Shown here piece by piece: positions 58,030 to 64,000 of a stretch of DNA of 64,000 nt. The position numbers were made by a program, and so were the translations under genes. Location: assembly GCF_000174415.1 (NCBI RefSeq), contig NZ_ACJM01000002.1, positions 163,318 to 227,317 on the forward strand. The letters run 5' to 3'. The notes under the pieces are model-generated. The model was given only the letters and a program-made list of their open reading frames with translations, was not told the DNA's origin and made no database searches. Within the stretch, counting starts at the first letter, position 1. Every line of letters starts with the position of its first letter. This stretch comes from Dethiobacter alkaliphilus AHT 1. GTDB taxonomy: Bacteria > Bacillota > Dethiobacteria > Dethiobacterales > Dethiobacteraceae.

Positions 58030-58752
58030 CTACACTTTAACTTTTCCCAAAAACCAGCGGTAGGCCAGTATGTTTAGCAGGACAACATAGACAAGCCCGG
58101 CAAAATAATACTGATAATACGTCAAAAGCAAAACGCTTTCACCATGTATGGCTACACTGAGAGCTTTAGCCGGCCAAAAACCGGGTACAACGGCGAAAAA
58201 GAATTCCCGGGCATCGGTAAATAGCAGCGAAAGCACCGGAACGATCAGGACGGTGCCTGCTCCTTTCATCACGGCGAAACCTTCAATTTTATTTTTGGAC
58301 AGAGCATTAATAATGAAACCGGTGACCGGAGCACCTAAAGCAGCAAGAAAAGAAATTGAGAGCAAAACTGCCAAAGATAACTGGTAAATGTCAGAGAACC
58401 AAAGGACAAACATTACAGCAATAAACGAGATGAAGGTAATCATCAGCATTCTGAAAGAAAGAAACTGGTACAGGCTTAGGGGTGTTACCTGGATGGAAGT
58501 AAGGATCTGGTCATCCCGGTCATCCAGCACGGAAAAACCGATAAGCGCTCCGAAAATTAGCGGTGTCATTAATGAAAGTGACGCCAGGATGATGTCGGCA
58601 TACATCTCCAGGGGAAATCCGCTGGTGTCGGCAATATAGGGCAGCAAATACCGGCCGATTAAAGCCAGGAAAAGCGGATAAAAGATAAGAATCCCCATCA
58701 TCGGATCTCTTTGCCACTTCTTCCATTCACTAATCATGAATGTAGCATACAT
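58030..58752 (-). CDS. ABC-2-type transporter permease, second of two
   Basis: 240 residues with about six membrane helices: EWKKWQRDPMMGILIFYPLFLALIG near the start, then ISFIAVMFVLWF, ISFLAALGAPVTGFIINALSK and a C-terminal pair. This is an export-type permease pairing with the permease encoded just upstream (the genes meet at TAATATG). A GTG at 58764 with AAGGAAAG is an alternative start. The exported compound is unknown. Last gene of the TetR-controlled operon. Confidence 0.85.
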   Translation of the reverse strand: MYATFMISEWKKWQRDPMMGILIFYPLFLALIGRYLLPYIADTSGFPLEMYADIILASLSLMTPLIFGALIGFSVLDDRDDQILTSIQVTPLSLYQFLSFRMLMITFISFIAVMFVLWFSDIYQLSLAVLLSISFLAALGAPVTGFIINALSKNKIEGFAVMKGAGTVLIVPVLSLLFTDAREFFFAVVPGFWPAKALSVAIHGESVLLLTYYQYYFAGLVYVVLLNILAYRWFLGKVKV

Positions 58753-58753
58753 A

Positions 58754-59488
58754 TTAAACACCACTTTCCTTCACGGCATATTCATCAAACCTTCTCACCA
58801 CATAGACAAATAAGATGGCAGACGCCGCAACAAGATAACCAATGGCCAACAGCAGCTCCCACAACTCAGGAGTGTGAGCTGCGGCGTTCAACATTACCAT
58901 GGATGCTTTGGTAGGCAATGCAAGCAGCAGATTGCTCACCGTCTCATCGGCAATTAAACCTACCTGTTCCAAAATAACCGGCACCATTAAAACCACCGTA
59001 TACTTTACCATGCCTACTAAAAGTGACGTAAAGTCACGGGAAGAGTAAGTCAGAACAAACCCTACCAGTGAATGAAAAAATGAGATAAGAATCACCGCAG
59101 CGGCCAGCATGGCCAGGTTAATACTAATTTCCCGGAAAATCCGGGCGTAGGCGTACACCAGAGCCAGGGTAATCAGATTGGAAAAGATGTTTGTTGCCGT
59201 TTTGGCCAGAATATACTCCACTTTATTGATGGGGGAAACAAGCAGGGTTTTAATGGTCCCCTCCTCTTTTTCGTAAAACATGGTCACACCAATCAGTACC
59301 ATGGCCATGGAGGTGGCATCCAGAAAAAGGACCAGCGGCAAAATCATGCTTAAATCCTGAATCTCTGTCAGAGCCAGCACCCCGATCCATAAAAGGGCAA
59401 CGGTAAAGCTGGCGGTGAGGATGTTGTATTTTTTCAGCCGCTGCATTTCTCCGGCCATCAGGATTGCAATGCTATTCATCCTGCTCAA
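58754..59488 (-). CDS. ABC-2-type transporter permease, first of two
   Basis: 244 residues, six membrane helices; residues about 70-90 (MFYEKEEGTIKTLLVSPINKVEYI) carry the cytoplasmic coupling motif of ABC-2 export permeases. Probably forms a heterodimer with the next gene product. It overlaps the end of the ATPase gene by 17 bases. Family exporters handle lipids, antibiotics or fluoroquinolones. Confidence 0.88.
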   Translation of the reverse strand: MSRMNSIAILMAGEMQRLKKYNILTASFTVALLWIGVLALTEIQDLSMILPLVLFLDATSMAMVLIGVTMFYEKEEGTIKTLLVSPINKVEYILAKTATNIFSNLITLALVYAYARIFREISINLAMLAAAVILISFFHSLVGFVLTYSSRDFTSLLVGMVKYTVVLMVPVILEQVGLIADETVSNLLLALPTKASMVMLNAAAHTPELWELLLAIGYLVAASAILFVYVVRRFDEYAVKESGV

Positions 59489-60326
59489 CTCCCGTCACCT
59501 TAATAAAAATATCATCAAGGCTGGTTTCCTTGCTATGCACAGTGATGATTCGCTTCTCTTTAACCACCGCAAAAAACTCCTGGTTGGTGCCCAGTGTATC
59601 CAGATCAAACTCTTCTTTTTGTGTGCCACCGTTAGCCTCGTACTCCACTTGCACTTTCCGCTGGGCATATTTTAACTTCAGATTTTTAGGTGTGTCAATT
59701 TCAGCTATCTGTCCCTTGGCCATAAAGGCCACCCGGTCGCAGAGCTCATCCACGTCATTCATTAAATGGGTGGTCAATAGTACTGTGCCGCCCTGCTCTT
59801 TAAACTCCAAGATTAAATCCTTGATAATCCTGGCGTTTTTGGGATCCAGGCCATTGGTTGGTTCATCGAGAAAAAGCACTTTGGGGTTATTTAACAATGC
59901 TCTCACAAAATTAAGCCGGACTTTCATGCCTTTGGAAAACTCATTGACTTTTTTGTCCCGGTCATGGTAGAGCCCCACTCGTTTCAGCAGTTGGTCTGTA
60001 TCCGCACTGTTTCGGTATAGCTTTTTAAAAAAGTCCAGGTTTTCCTGTGCCGTCAGCTTGGAAAAATGGACCGGCATTTCAAAGCCTACGCCAATTTCCT
60101 GGTAATACTCCCGCCCATAAGATTGTAAATCACGGCCGTGATAGAGAATTTCCCCTTTGTATTTGTCCAGCAGTTTAATGAGAATTCTTTGAGTAGTACT
60201 CTTTCCCACACCGCTGGGACCAAGCAGGCCGAAAATTTCACCATCGGCAACTTCGAAAGAAACTCCGGTTAGCGTATCTTCTTTATTACGCGGATACTTA
60301 AAAACCAGGTCTTTTACTGCAAACAT
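59472..60326 (-). CDS. ABC transporter ATP-binding protein of the export operon
   Basis: 284 residues. Walker A GLLGPSGVGKSTTQR (about 34-48), Q-loop GVGFEMPVHFS, signature FSKGMKVRLNFVRALL (about 127-142), Walker B KVLFLDEPTNGLDP and H-loop LLTTHLMNDVDE. It has a C-terminal extension of about 60 residues typical of drug-export ATPases. Follows the TetR gene by 15 bases and drives the two permeases encoded after it. Confidence 0.92.
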   Translation of the reverse strand: MFAVKDLVFKYPRNKEDTLTGVSFEVADGEIFGLLGPSGVGKSTTQRILIKLLDKYKGEILYHGRDLQSYGREYYQEIGVGFEMPVHFSKLTAQENLDFFKKLYRNSADTDQLLKRVGLYHDRDKKVNEFSKGMKVRLNFVRALLNNPKVLFLDEPTNGLDPKNARIIKDLILEFKEQGGTVLLTTHLMNDVDELCDRVAFMAKGQIAEIDTPKNLKLKYAQRKVQVEYEANGGTQKEEFDLDTLGTNQEFFAVVKEKRIITVHSKETSLDDIFIKVTGVEQDE

Positions 60327-60341
60327 AGCTATTCCCCCTTT

Positions 60342-60974
60342 TTAGGCCCTGACCTTCAGGCCGTTTTCCAGAATATACAGCGCCTTTTCAGCAATGGTCA
60401 TAAAACCGCCTTCCTCAGCCCAAAGGTACTCCGGGTCGTGGTGTTGCAGACTATGCTCCATAATGGCAATGTGAACTGTATGAAAAAGAAATGCTGCCAC
60501 CTTTACATCAACTCCTGAATCCACTTCTCCCCGCTTTTGACCATCCTGCAATAATTTCTCAAAATACTGCAGTGACATTTCAGCCAGGTCTCCCATAATC
60601 CTCGCACGGAATTGGGCATCTTCCTTATAAAAGTTGACTCCCAGCCTGGCATATTTGGGGTGCTCCCGGGCAAAACTTATTCCCGCCGAATACAAAGCCC
60701 GGATTACTGTCATAAAATCTGCCTGCTGAAGTGTTTTATTAAAATCATTTATATAATTGATTTTTTCCTCGCCGATAAGCGTAAAGAGGTAGTTGTAGAG
60801 GTCAAAGAGATCGTTGAAATACTGATAGAAACTTCCCCGGGAAATGCCCGCTTCTTCCACAATCCTGGCGATACTGGCATTGGCAAACAAATTCTGTGAG
60901 AGCTCTTCTAAAGCAGCATCGATGATTCTGTCTCGCTTTTCTTGCGGCAGATTAAAAAAGGTCTGGTTAGGCAC
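60342..60974 (-). CDS. TetR family transcriptional regulator of the ABC exporter
   Basis: 210 residues. The N-terminal helix-turn-helix is IDAALEELSQNLFANASIARIV then EEAGISRGSFYQYF (about residues 17-50). The C-terminal ligand domain is not diagnostic. First gene of the operon; two matched TGACA-N4-TGTCA palindromes lie in and just behind its promoter, which indicates autorepression and control of the exporter by an unknown inducer. Confidence 0.9.
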   Translation of the reverse strand: MPNQTFFNLPQEKRDRIIDAALEELSQNLFANASIARIVEEAGISRGSFYQYFNDLFDLYNYLFTLIGEEKINYINDFNKTLQQADFMTVIRALYSAGISFAREHPKYARLGVNFYKEDAQFRARIMGDLAEMSLQYFEKLLQDGQKRGEVDSGVDVKVAAFLFHTVHIAIMEHSLQHHDPEYLWAEEGGFMTIAEKALYILENGLKVRA

Positions 60975-60998
60975 TTATTCACCTCCCCTACTCTCATA

Positions 60999-61045
60999 TG
61001 ACACCCTTGTCACTTTCTTATTTTCATCATATGACATCACTGTCA
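60999..61045. promoter_or_regulatory. Paired operator sites for the TetR regulator
   Basis: Two TGACA-N4-TGTCA palindromes at 60999-61012 and 61032-61045, centres 33 bp apart (about three helical turns), each followed by the same flank CATATG on one side. The upstream one fills the spacer of the promoter; the second lies within the first transcribed bases. No other copy was seen nearby. Confidence 0.7.
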
Positions 61046-61054
61046 CATTGTCAA
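61026..61054 (-). promoter_or_regulatory. Promoter of the TetR-ABC exporter operon
   Basis: Consensus -35 TTGACA (61049-61054), exact 17-base spacer, -10 TATGAT (61026-61031). The spacer holds operator 61032-61045, so a bound repressor would exclude RNA polymerase. Confidence 0.85.
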
Positions 61055-61086
61055 CAAAAAGTCTGACCGGACCCGGTTTTGGGTAC

Positions 61087-61115
61087 AAAAAAGCCTGCCG
61101 TTAGGCAGGACTTTT
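61087..61115 (-). terminator. Intrinsic terminator after the chemoreceptor gene
   Basis: GTCCTGCC / GGCAGGC stem, 4-nt loop, six T on the minus strand, 7 bases after the stop. Confidence 0.85.
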
Positions 61116-61122
61116 GTTGAAT

Positions 61123-61959
61123 CTATTTCAATAATTCTTCCGCAAACTCCAGCAGGTTTTGGGCCATGGCATTCATTTCTTCCACCGCCGCCATCATTTC
61201 CTGGGTAGCAGCTGCCTGTTCAGAAGATATGCTGCCAATTTGGTTAATTTCACCGGAAATACTTTCCTTGGCCTTGTTCAGCGTTCCCAGGATTTCTTCA
61301 ATCTCTTTTAAAGACTTAACGCTGTTGTCCGCCAGTTTACGGATTTCATCAGCCACCACACCAAAGCCGCGGCCCTTCTCACCGACGCGGGCGGCTTCTA
61401 TACTGGCGTTTAGACCCAATAAATTGGTCTGAGCCGCTACCTTTTGCATCACCTGCAGCAGGCTGTTGGTCTCAACCACACTATTGCCCAGTTGGGTTCC
61501 CATGGCAGACAGGTGCTGCCCCACTGCAGCCAATTCTTCTGCCTGCGACGCCAAACCTTCCGTGGTGCCGCTTAACTCACGGGTTGCCCCGCTTAGGTTG
61601 TCAGCCATGCTGCGCAGTGATTCCTGCCGCTCCAGGCTTTCGTTGAATGAAACCGCACCGATAATATTTCCTTGTTCATCGCGAACGGGAAGGCCGATAC
61701 CTACATAAGGAATTCCATAGACTTCCGCTCCCACCTGTCTAACCACCCGCTGGCCCTTGGACAAGGTAGTACCTACCACAGACTCCGGTTTTATTTCATC
61801 TCCCACTTTAATTTTATGATCGATGGTTTTTCCCGGAATATAGGCTAAAATTTCTTTGGTATTGCTAATGGCAACAGCCAGGTCTCCCATGGTTAAATCA
61901 TTGATAAACGGCGATACTTGCAAAAAGCATTGCAACAGCGAATTCTCTGATTTCTCCAA
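61123..61959 (-). CDS. Soluble methyl-accepting chemotaxis protein
   Basis: 278 residues from the TTG at 61959 (AAGGAGG 7 bases upstream); upstream codons in frame lack a ribosome binding site. No membrane segment. Residues about 1-110 form a small sensor domain (PAS/Cache-like strands [21 protein letters not shown]...IGAVSF). The rest is the coiled signalling domain, with the hairpin tip [20 protein letters not shown] that contacts CheA/CheW. The stimulus is not known; being cytosolic it should sense an internal cue. Chemotaxis kinase genes are outside the window. Confidence 0.88.
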   Translation of the reverse strand: MEKSENSLLQCFLQVSPFINDLTMGDLAVAISNTKEILAYIPGKTIDHKIKVGDEIKPESVVGTTLSKGQRVVRQVGAEVYGIPYVGIGLPVRDEQGNIIGAVSFNESLERQESLRSMADNLSGATRELSGTTEGLASQAEELAAVGQHLSAMGTQLGNSVVETNSLLQVMQKVAAQTNLLGLNASIEAARVGEKGRGFGVVADEIRKLADNSVKSLKEIEEILGTLNKAKESISGEINQIGSISSEQAAATQEMMAAVEEMNAMAQNLLEFAEELLK

Positions 61960-62043
61960 ATTACTTCCTCCTTGGTGGCATGTAAGATTATGTTGTATTT
62001 TGTGGAAGATTCTACATTTGCGGAAATTTTCCTGCAATTAACG

Positions 62044-62078
62044 AAAAAAAATGCTCCCCCATCAGTGTTGGGAAGCAT
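62044..62078 (-). terminator. Intrinsic terminator after the FlhB-like gene
   Basis: ATGCTTCCC paired with GGGGGAGCAT (loop about 10 nt), then a seven-T run; it overlaps the FlhB-like stop codon. Confidence 0.75.
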
Positions 62079-62331
62079 CCACCGCAAGCACCTCAGACAT
62101 AATTTGCGCCACCGCCAGGTACAGACCCTCAGGGATTTCATCTCCCGGCTCTACCAGTGACAATGTCTCTGCCAGGACTTTGGATTGCTTAACCGGCACA
62201 CCGTGTTCCTGCGCCAGCAACAAAATCTGCTCCGCAATCTTTCCGGCACCGCGGGCCACCACCCGGGGAGCATCATCCTTTTCCTCCTGATATTGTAGTG
62301 CCACTGCTTTTAAAGGCTTTTTGCCCTGCAT
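62062..62331 (-). CDS. FlhB C-terminal-domain-like protein (YlqH type)
   Basis: 89 residues corresponding to the cytoplasmic C-terminal domain of the flagellar export switch FlhB, without the membrane part. KAVALQYQEEKDDAPRVVARGAG begins the domain and GVPVKQSKVLAETLSLVEPGDEIPEGLYLAVAQIM closes it. The self-cleaving NPTH motif of FlhB is replaced by DAPR. Such proteins (FlhX/YlqH) can partly replace the FlhB domain. Encoded next to the YlqG-like gene as in Bacillus. Confidence 0.85.
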   Translation of the reverse strand: MQGKKPLKAVALQYQEEKDDAPRVVARGAGKIAEQILLLAQEHGVPVKQSKVLAETLSLVEPGDEIPEGLYLAVAQIMSEVLAVDASQH

Positions 62332-62343
62332 AAAACCAACTCC

Positions 62344-62967
62344 TTAGCCATGCTGATCCAGCGACACCCCGGTTCCCAGAGTCCGCTTACGTTCAGAGCT
62401 ATTCATTACCCTGATTCCGTGTAAAACAACACCGGAGGTATTATCGCTGCCAAACAATTGAGTCAGACGCCCCAGGCGCGCCGCTGTCGCATCGCTTTCC
62501 ACAAGCAACTGGGCAGAAAGGGGGCCTTCAGTTTCACCGACCACCAGAATTACTGTTCCCAGATTTTCAGTATGCAGCACAAACCGCCACTTGCGCCTAT
62601 TATGAGAAAAATTTTCCCCTTTTTGCTCCTCCTCCACCGTGAGCAAGTAAGGAAACTGTTCGTTTTGCTCAGGATAAAACAGTACAGATACCGTATCTGT
62701 AAGTTGACCGCCCTGCTCGCCGGGAGCCAGACGCTGTAAAATACGGCACTGCAGTCGTCCTCCTGTTACGTTCCCCCGAGCCAAAAGCAATTTTTCCCCG
62801 GCCTGCACCGGTGTTTCCAGCTTTACCCGAACCTGCTCCCCCTTTGTTTCCAATAAGGCATTATCACCTTCAGCCTCCAGGACCAACGCCCAAAAACGCG
62901 GCGTAAGCACTTTTCCAGAGTCTGTACTACGCAAAAGAGCAACAAGGGAACCGATACCATTTAGCAT
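62344..62967 (-). CDS. YlqG-like protein, possible hook-length control relative
   Basis: 207 residues from the ATG at 62967 behind AAAGGATGG. The chain is beta-rich: LEAEGDNALLETKGEQVRVKLETPVQAGEKLLLA in the first half and WRFVLHTENLGTVILVVGETEG in the second, the latter like the C-terminal domain of FliK-type proteins. The adjacent FlhB-domain gene 12 bases downstream supports the YlqG identity and a role tied to flagellar export. Assignment is by context and fold pattern, not a clear signature. Confidence 0.6.
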   Translation of the reverse strand: MLNGIGSLVALLRSTDSGKVLTPRFWALVLEAEGDNALLETKGEQVRVKLETPVQAGEKLLLARGNVTGGRLQCRILQRLAPGEQGGQLTDTVSVLFYPEQNEQFPYLLTVEEEQKGENFSHNRRKWRFVLHTENLGTVILVVGETEGPLSAQLLVESDATAARLGRLTQLFGSDNTSGVVLHGIRVMNSSERKRTLGTGVSLDQHG

Positions 62968-63039
62968 AATATTACCATCCTTTGGGATTTGCTTTCTACA
63001 TTTCGCAAAACAAAGCCAAAATCCTGCAGCTGATGCAAA

Positions 63040-63070
63040 AAACAGCCCGCGCAGGAGCACGGGCTGTTTA
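63040..63070 (-). terminator. Intrinsic terminator after the prepilin peptidase gene
   Basis: AAACAGCCCG / CGGGCTGTTT stem with a 10-nt loop and a T-run on the minus strand. Confidence 0.85.
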
Positions 63071-63125
63071 GCTAGATGCAAATTTGCAGGAAAGATTAAA
63101 AACATTAAACCTGACCCCCAGTTTA

Positions 63126-63686
63126 TTAGAAGATCATGGCGTTGAAGCCGGGCATGATGTAGTTCATTGAGCCCATTACATAGACAATGATTACACCAAC
63201 GGAGAGGGCCACACCGTAGGGGATAGCGTTTTTTCCCGCGTCCTTCTCGTCCAAATTATTCATATGCACAGTTTTTCTGGCTGCTGCGGCACAAAAGATA
63301 CCAAGAAAAAATGTTTTCAGTCTCTTAAACATTTTGCCCTGTCTTAGCATTGTGTACAAAGCAAATACACCTCCTACAATAGCCGACACCAATAACACCT
63401 GGATTACCACCGGATAGCCGGTAAAGGCGCCTATCATCCCCAGCATTTTAACATCACCGGCTCCCAGGCCGCCAAAAACAAAGGGAATTACTAAGAGAAA
63501 AATGCCGGTAAAGAATCCTGCCAGAGTGAAGACGGCCCCGGAATAAAATCCCTGCACAATAACATTTAAGACCAGCGCTGTTACAAGTCCTGCCAGCACA
63601 ACCACGTTATAAATTTTGCGCTCAATAATATCTGTAATCATACAAACGGTCACAAAACCAAACATCAACCACACAGACAACATCAT
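63126..63686 (-). CDS. Type IV prepilin peptidase, A24 family (TadV/CpaA-like)
   Basis: 186 residues from the ATG at 63686. Six membrane helices. The two catalytic Asp lie in CMITDIIERKIYN (near residue 19) and in the GxGD motif FGGLGAGDVKMLG (near 75). It lacks the N-terminal methyltransferase domain of PilD/ComC, so it is the short form that trims Flp/Tad-type or archaellin-like prepilins. No pilus genes in the window. The DUF192 gene lies just upstream in the same direction. Confidence 0.88.
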   Translation of the reverse strand: MMLSVWLMFGFVTVCMITDIIERKIYNVVVLAGLVTALVLNVIVQGFYSGAVFTLAGFFTGIFLLVIPFVFGGLGAGDVKMLGMIGAFTGYPVVIQVLLVSAIVGGVFALYTMLRQGKMFKRLKTFFLGIFCAAAARKTVHMNNLDEKDAGKNAIPYGVALSVGVIIVYVMGSMNYIMPGFNAMIF

Positions 63687-63704
63687 CACACCGCCTTTCC
63701 TAAT

Positions 63705-64000
63705 TTAATCCCACACCAACAAGTCACCTACACAAACCCCACTGCTTCCCGCACTTCCTACCGCCATTTCCACAACATAACGGGCGTCCTTTATCACCGG
63801 TGATAGCTTTCCCGGTTTCATGCCGTAAATAATGTGGAGGACTTTCATATTGCTATCCAGGAAAAGTACATCCAGGCTATAACGCATAAAAAACGTATGA
63901 ACCGCATTGCAGGGGGACAACATCAAAGCATCTATATCGCCGGGGAAAGTCCGGGAAAACATAAGGCCGCGCAGCCGCTTGAAAAATGTATCGGCGCGGC
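63705..64000 (-). CDS. DUF192 domain protein, partial
   Basis: The right window edge cuts the gene, so its start is not visible. The 98 codons present read in frame to the edge and include FKRLRGLMFSR, MLSPCNAVHTFFMRYSLDVLFLD and the C-terminal VVEMAVGSAGSSGVCVGD, the DUF192 pattern (small beta-barrel proteins of unknown function, often exported). It is followed by the prepilin peptidase gene after 15 bases and likely shares its transcript. Confidence 0.85.
   Translation of the reverse strand, partial: RADTFFKRLRGLMFSRTFPGDIDALMLSPCNAVHTFFMRYSLDVLFLDSNMKVLHIIYGMKPGKLSPVIKDARYVVEMAVGSAGSSGVCVGDLLVWD

Noticed and set aside
1..64000. Integrated phage or intact transposon
   Set aside because: No integrase, transposase, capsid or terminase gene seen; base composition and coding style look even across the window.

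Overview
The window looks like a chromosomal piece of an anaerobic, Gram-positive-type (Firmicutes/Clostridia-like) bacterium. The evidence is AddAB, AprX-like and YlbF-family genes, strong AGGAGG ribosome binding sites, many intrinsic terminators, and low-oxygen redox enzymes: flavodiiron FprA, ferredoxin-dependent 2-oxoacid oxidoreductase, tungsten-type aldehyde:ferredoxin oxidoreductase, a small tetraheme cytochrome c and a split archaeal-type glutamate synthase. A Na+-dependent NSS transporter and two TRAP modules suggest sodium-coupled uptake, as in haloalkaliphilic Clostridia (Dethiobacter-like lineages are my guess; not proven). I saw no phage, plasmid, CRISPR array, intact insertion sequence, rRNA or tRNA gene.

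Layout. 1-6.3 kb: end of a succinate dehydrogenase/fumarate reductase operon, fprA, small enzymes, purC with an orphan ABC ATPase, and an NSS transporter. 6.5-14.5 kb: korDABC with a GntR regulator, then a TAXI-TRAP uptake system with its DUF1850 partner. 14.5-23.9 kb: single genes (unknowns, tetraheme cytochrome, penicillin-binding lipoprotein, AprX-like protease, DUF3231 protein, speD, UbiA-family prenyltransferase). 23.9-29.3 kb: a five-gene glutamate synthase operon preceded by a strong promoter and a two-hairpin leader that overlaps a terminator. 29.3-35.7 kb: glycogen phosphorylase, small membrane and macro-domain genes, rhomboid, cobT under a cobalamin riboswitch, a predicted 32-codon gene and a universal stress protein. 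35.8-48.1 kb: a DNA-repair operon (alkyltransferase-like fusion, SbcD-like, SbcC-like, AddB, AddA). 48.2-58 kb: an isocitrate/isopropylmalate dehydrogenase-family enzyme, a TPR protein, CCA-adding enzyme, a protease with rearranged domains, aldehyde:ferredoxin oxidoreductase, a MntA/HepT-like pair and ychF. 58-64 kb: a TetR-controlled ABC exporter, a soluble chemoreceptor, the YlqG/YlqH-like flagellar pair, a prepilin peptidase and a DUF192 protein.

The observations I find most unusual are: (1) a PA-clan-like serine protease at 51964-53169 whose halves are swapped relative to the family order, so the triad reads Asp-Ser-His; (2) a roughly 97-bp non-coding element present six times with compensatory changes in its stems, once apparently serving as a promoter; (3) an ANTAR-type antitermination leader candidate before the glutamate synthase operon; (4) an alkyltransferase-like protein fused to a DUF7662-like domain at the head of the AddAB/SbcCD operon; (5) a MntA/HepT pair whose toxin lacks the catalytic His and the modifiable Tyr; (6) a korB gene without any ATG, GTG or TTG start compatible with its conserved N-terminus; and (7) a promoter-RBS-ORF unit for a 32-residue peptide near 35.1 kb.
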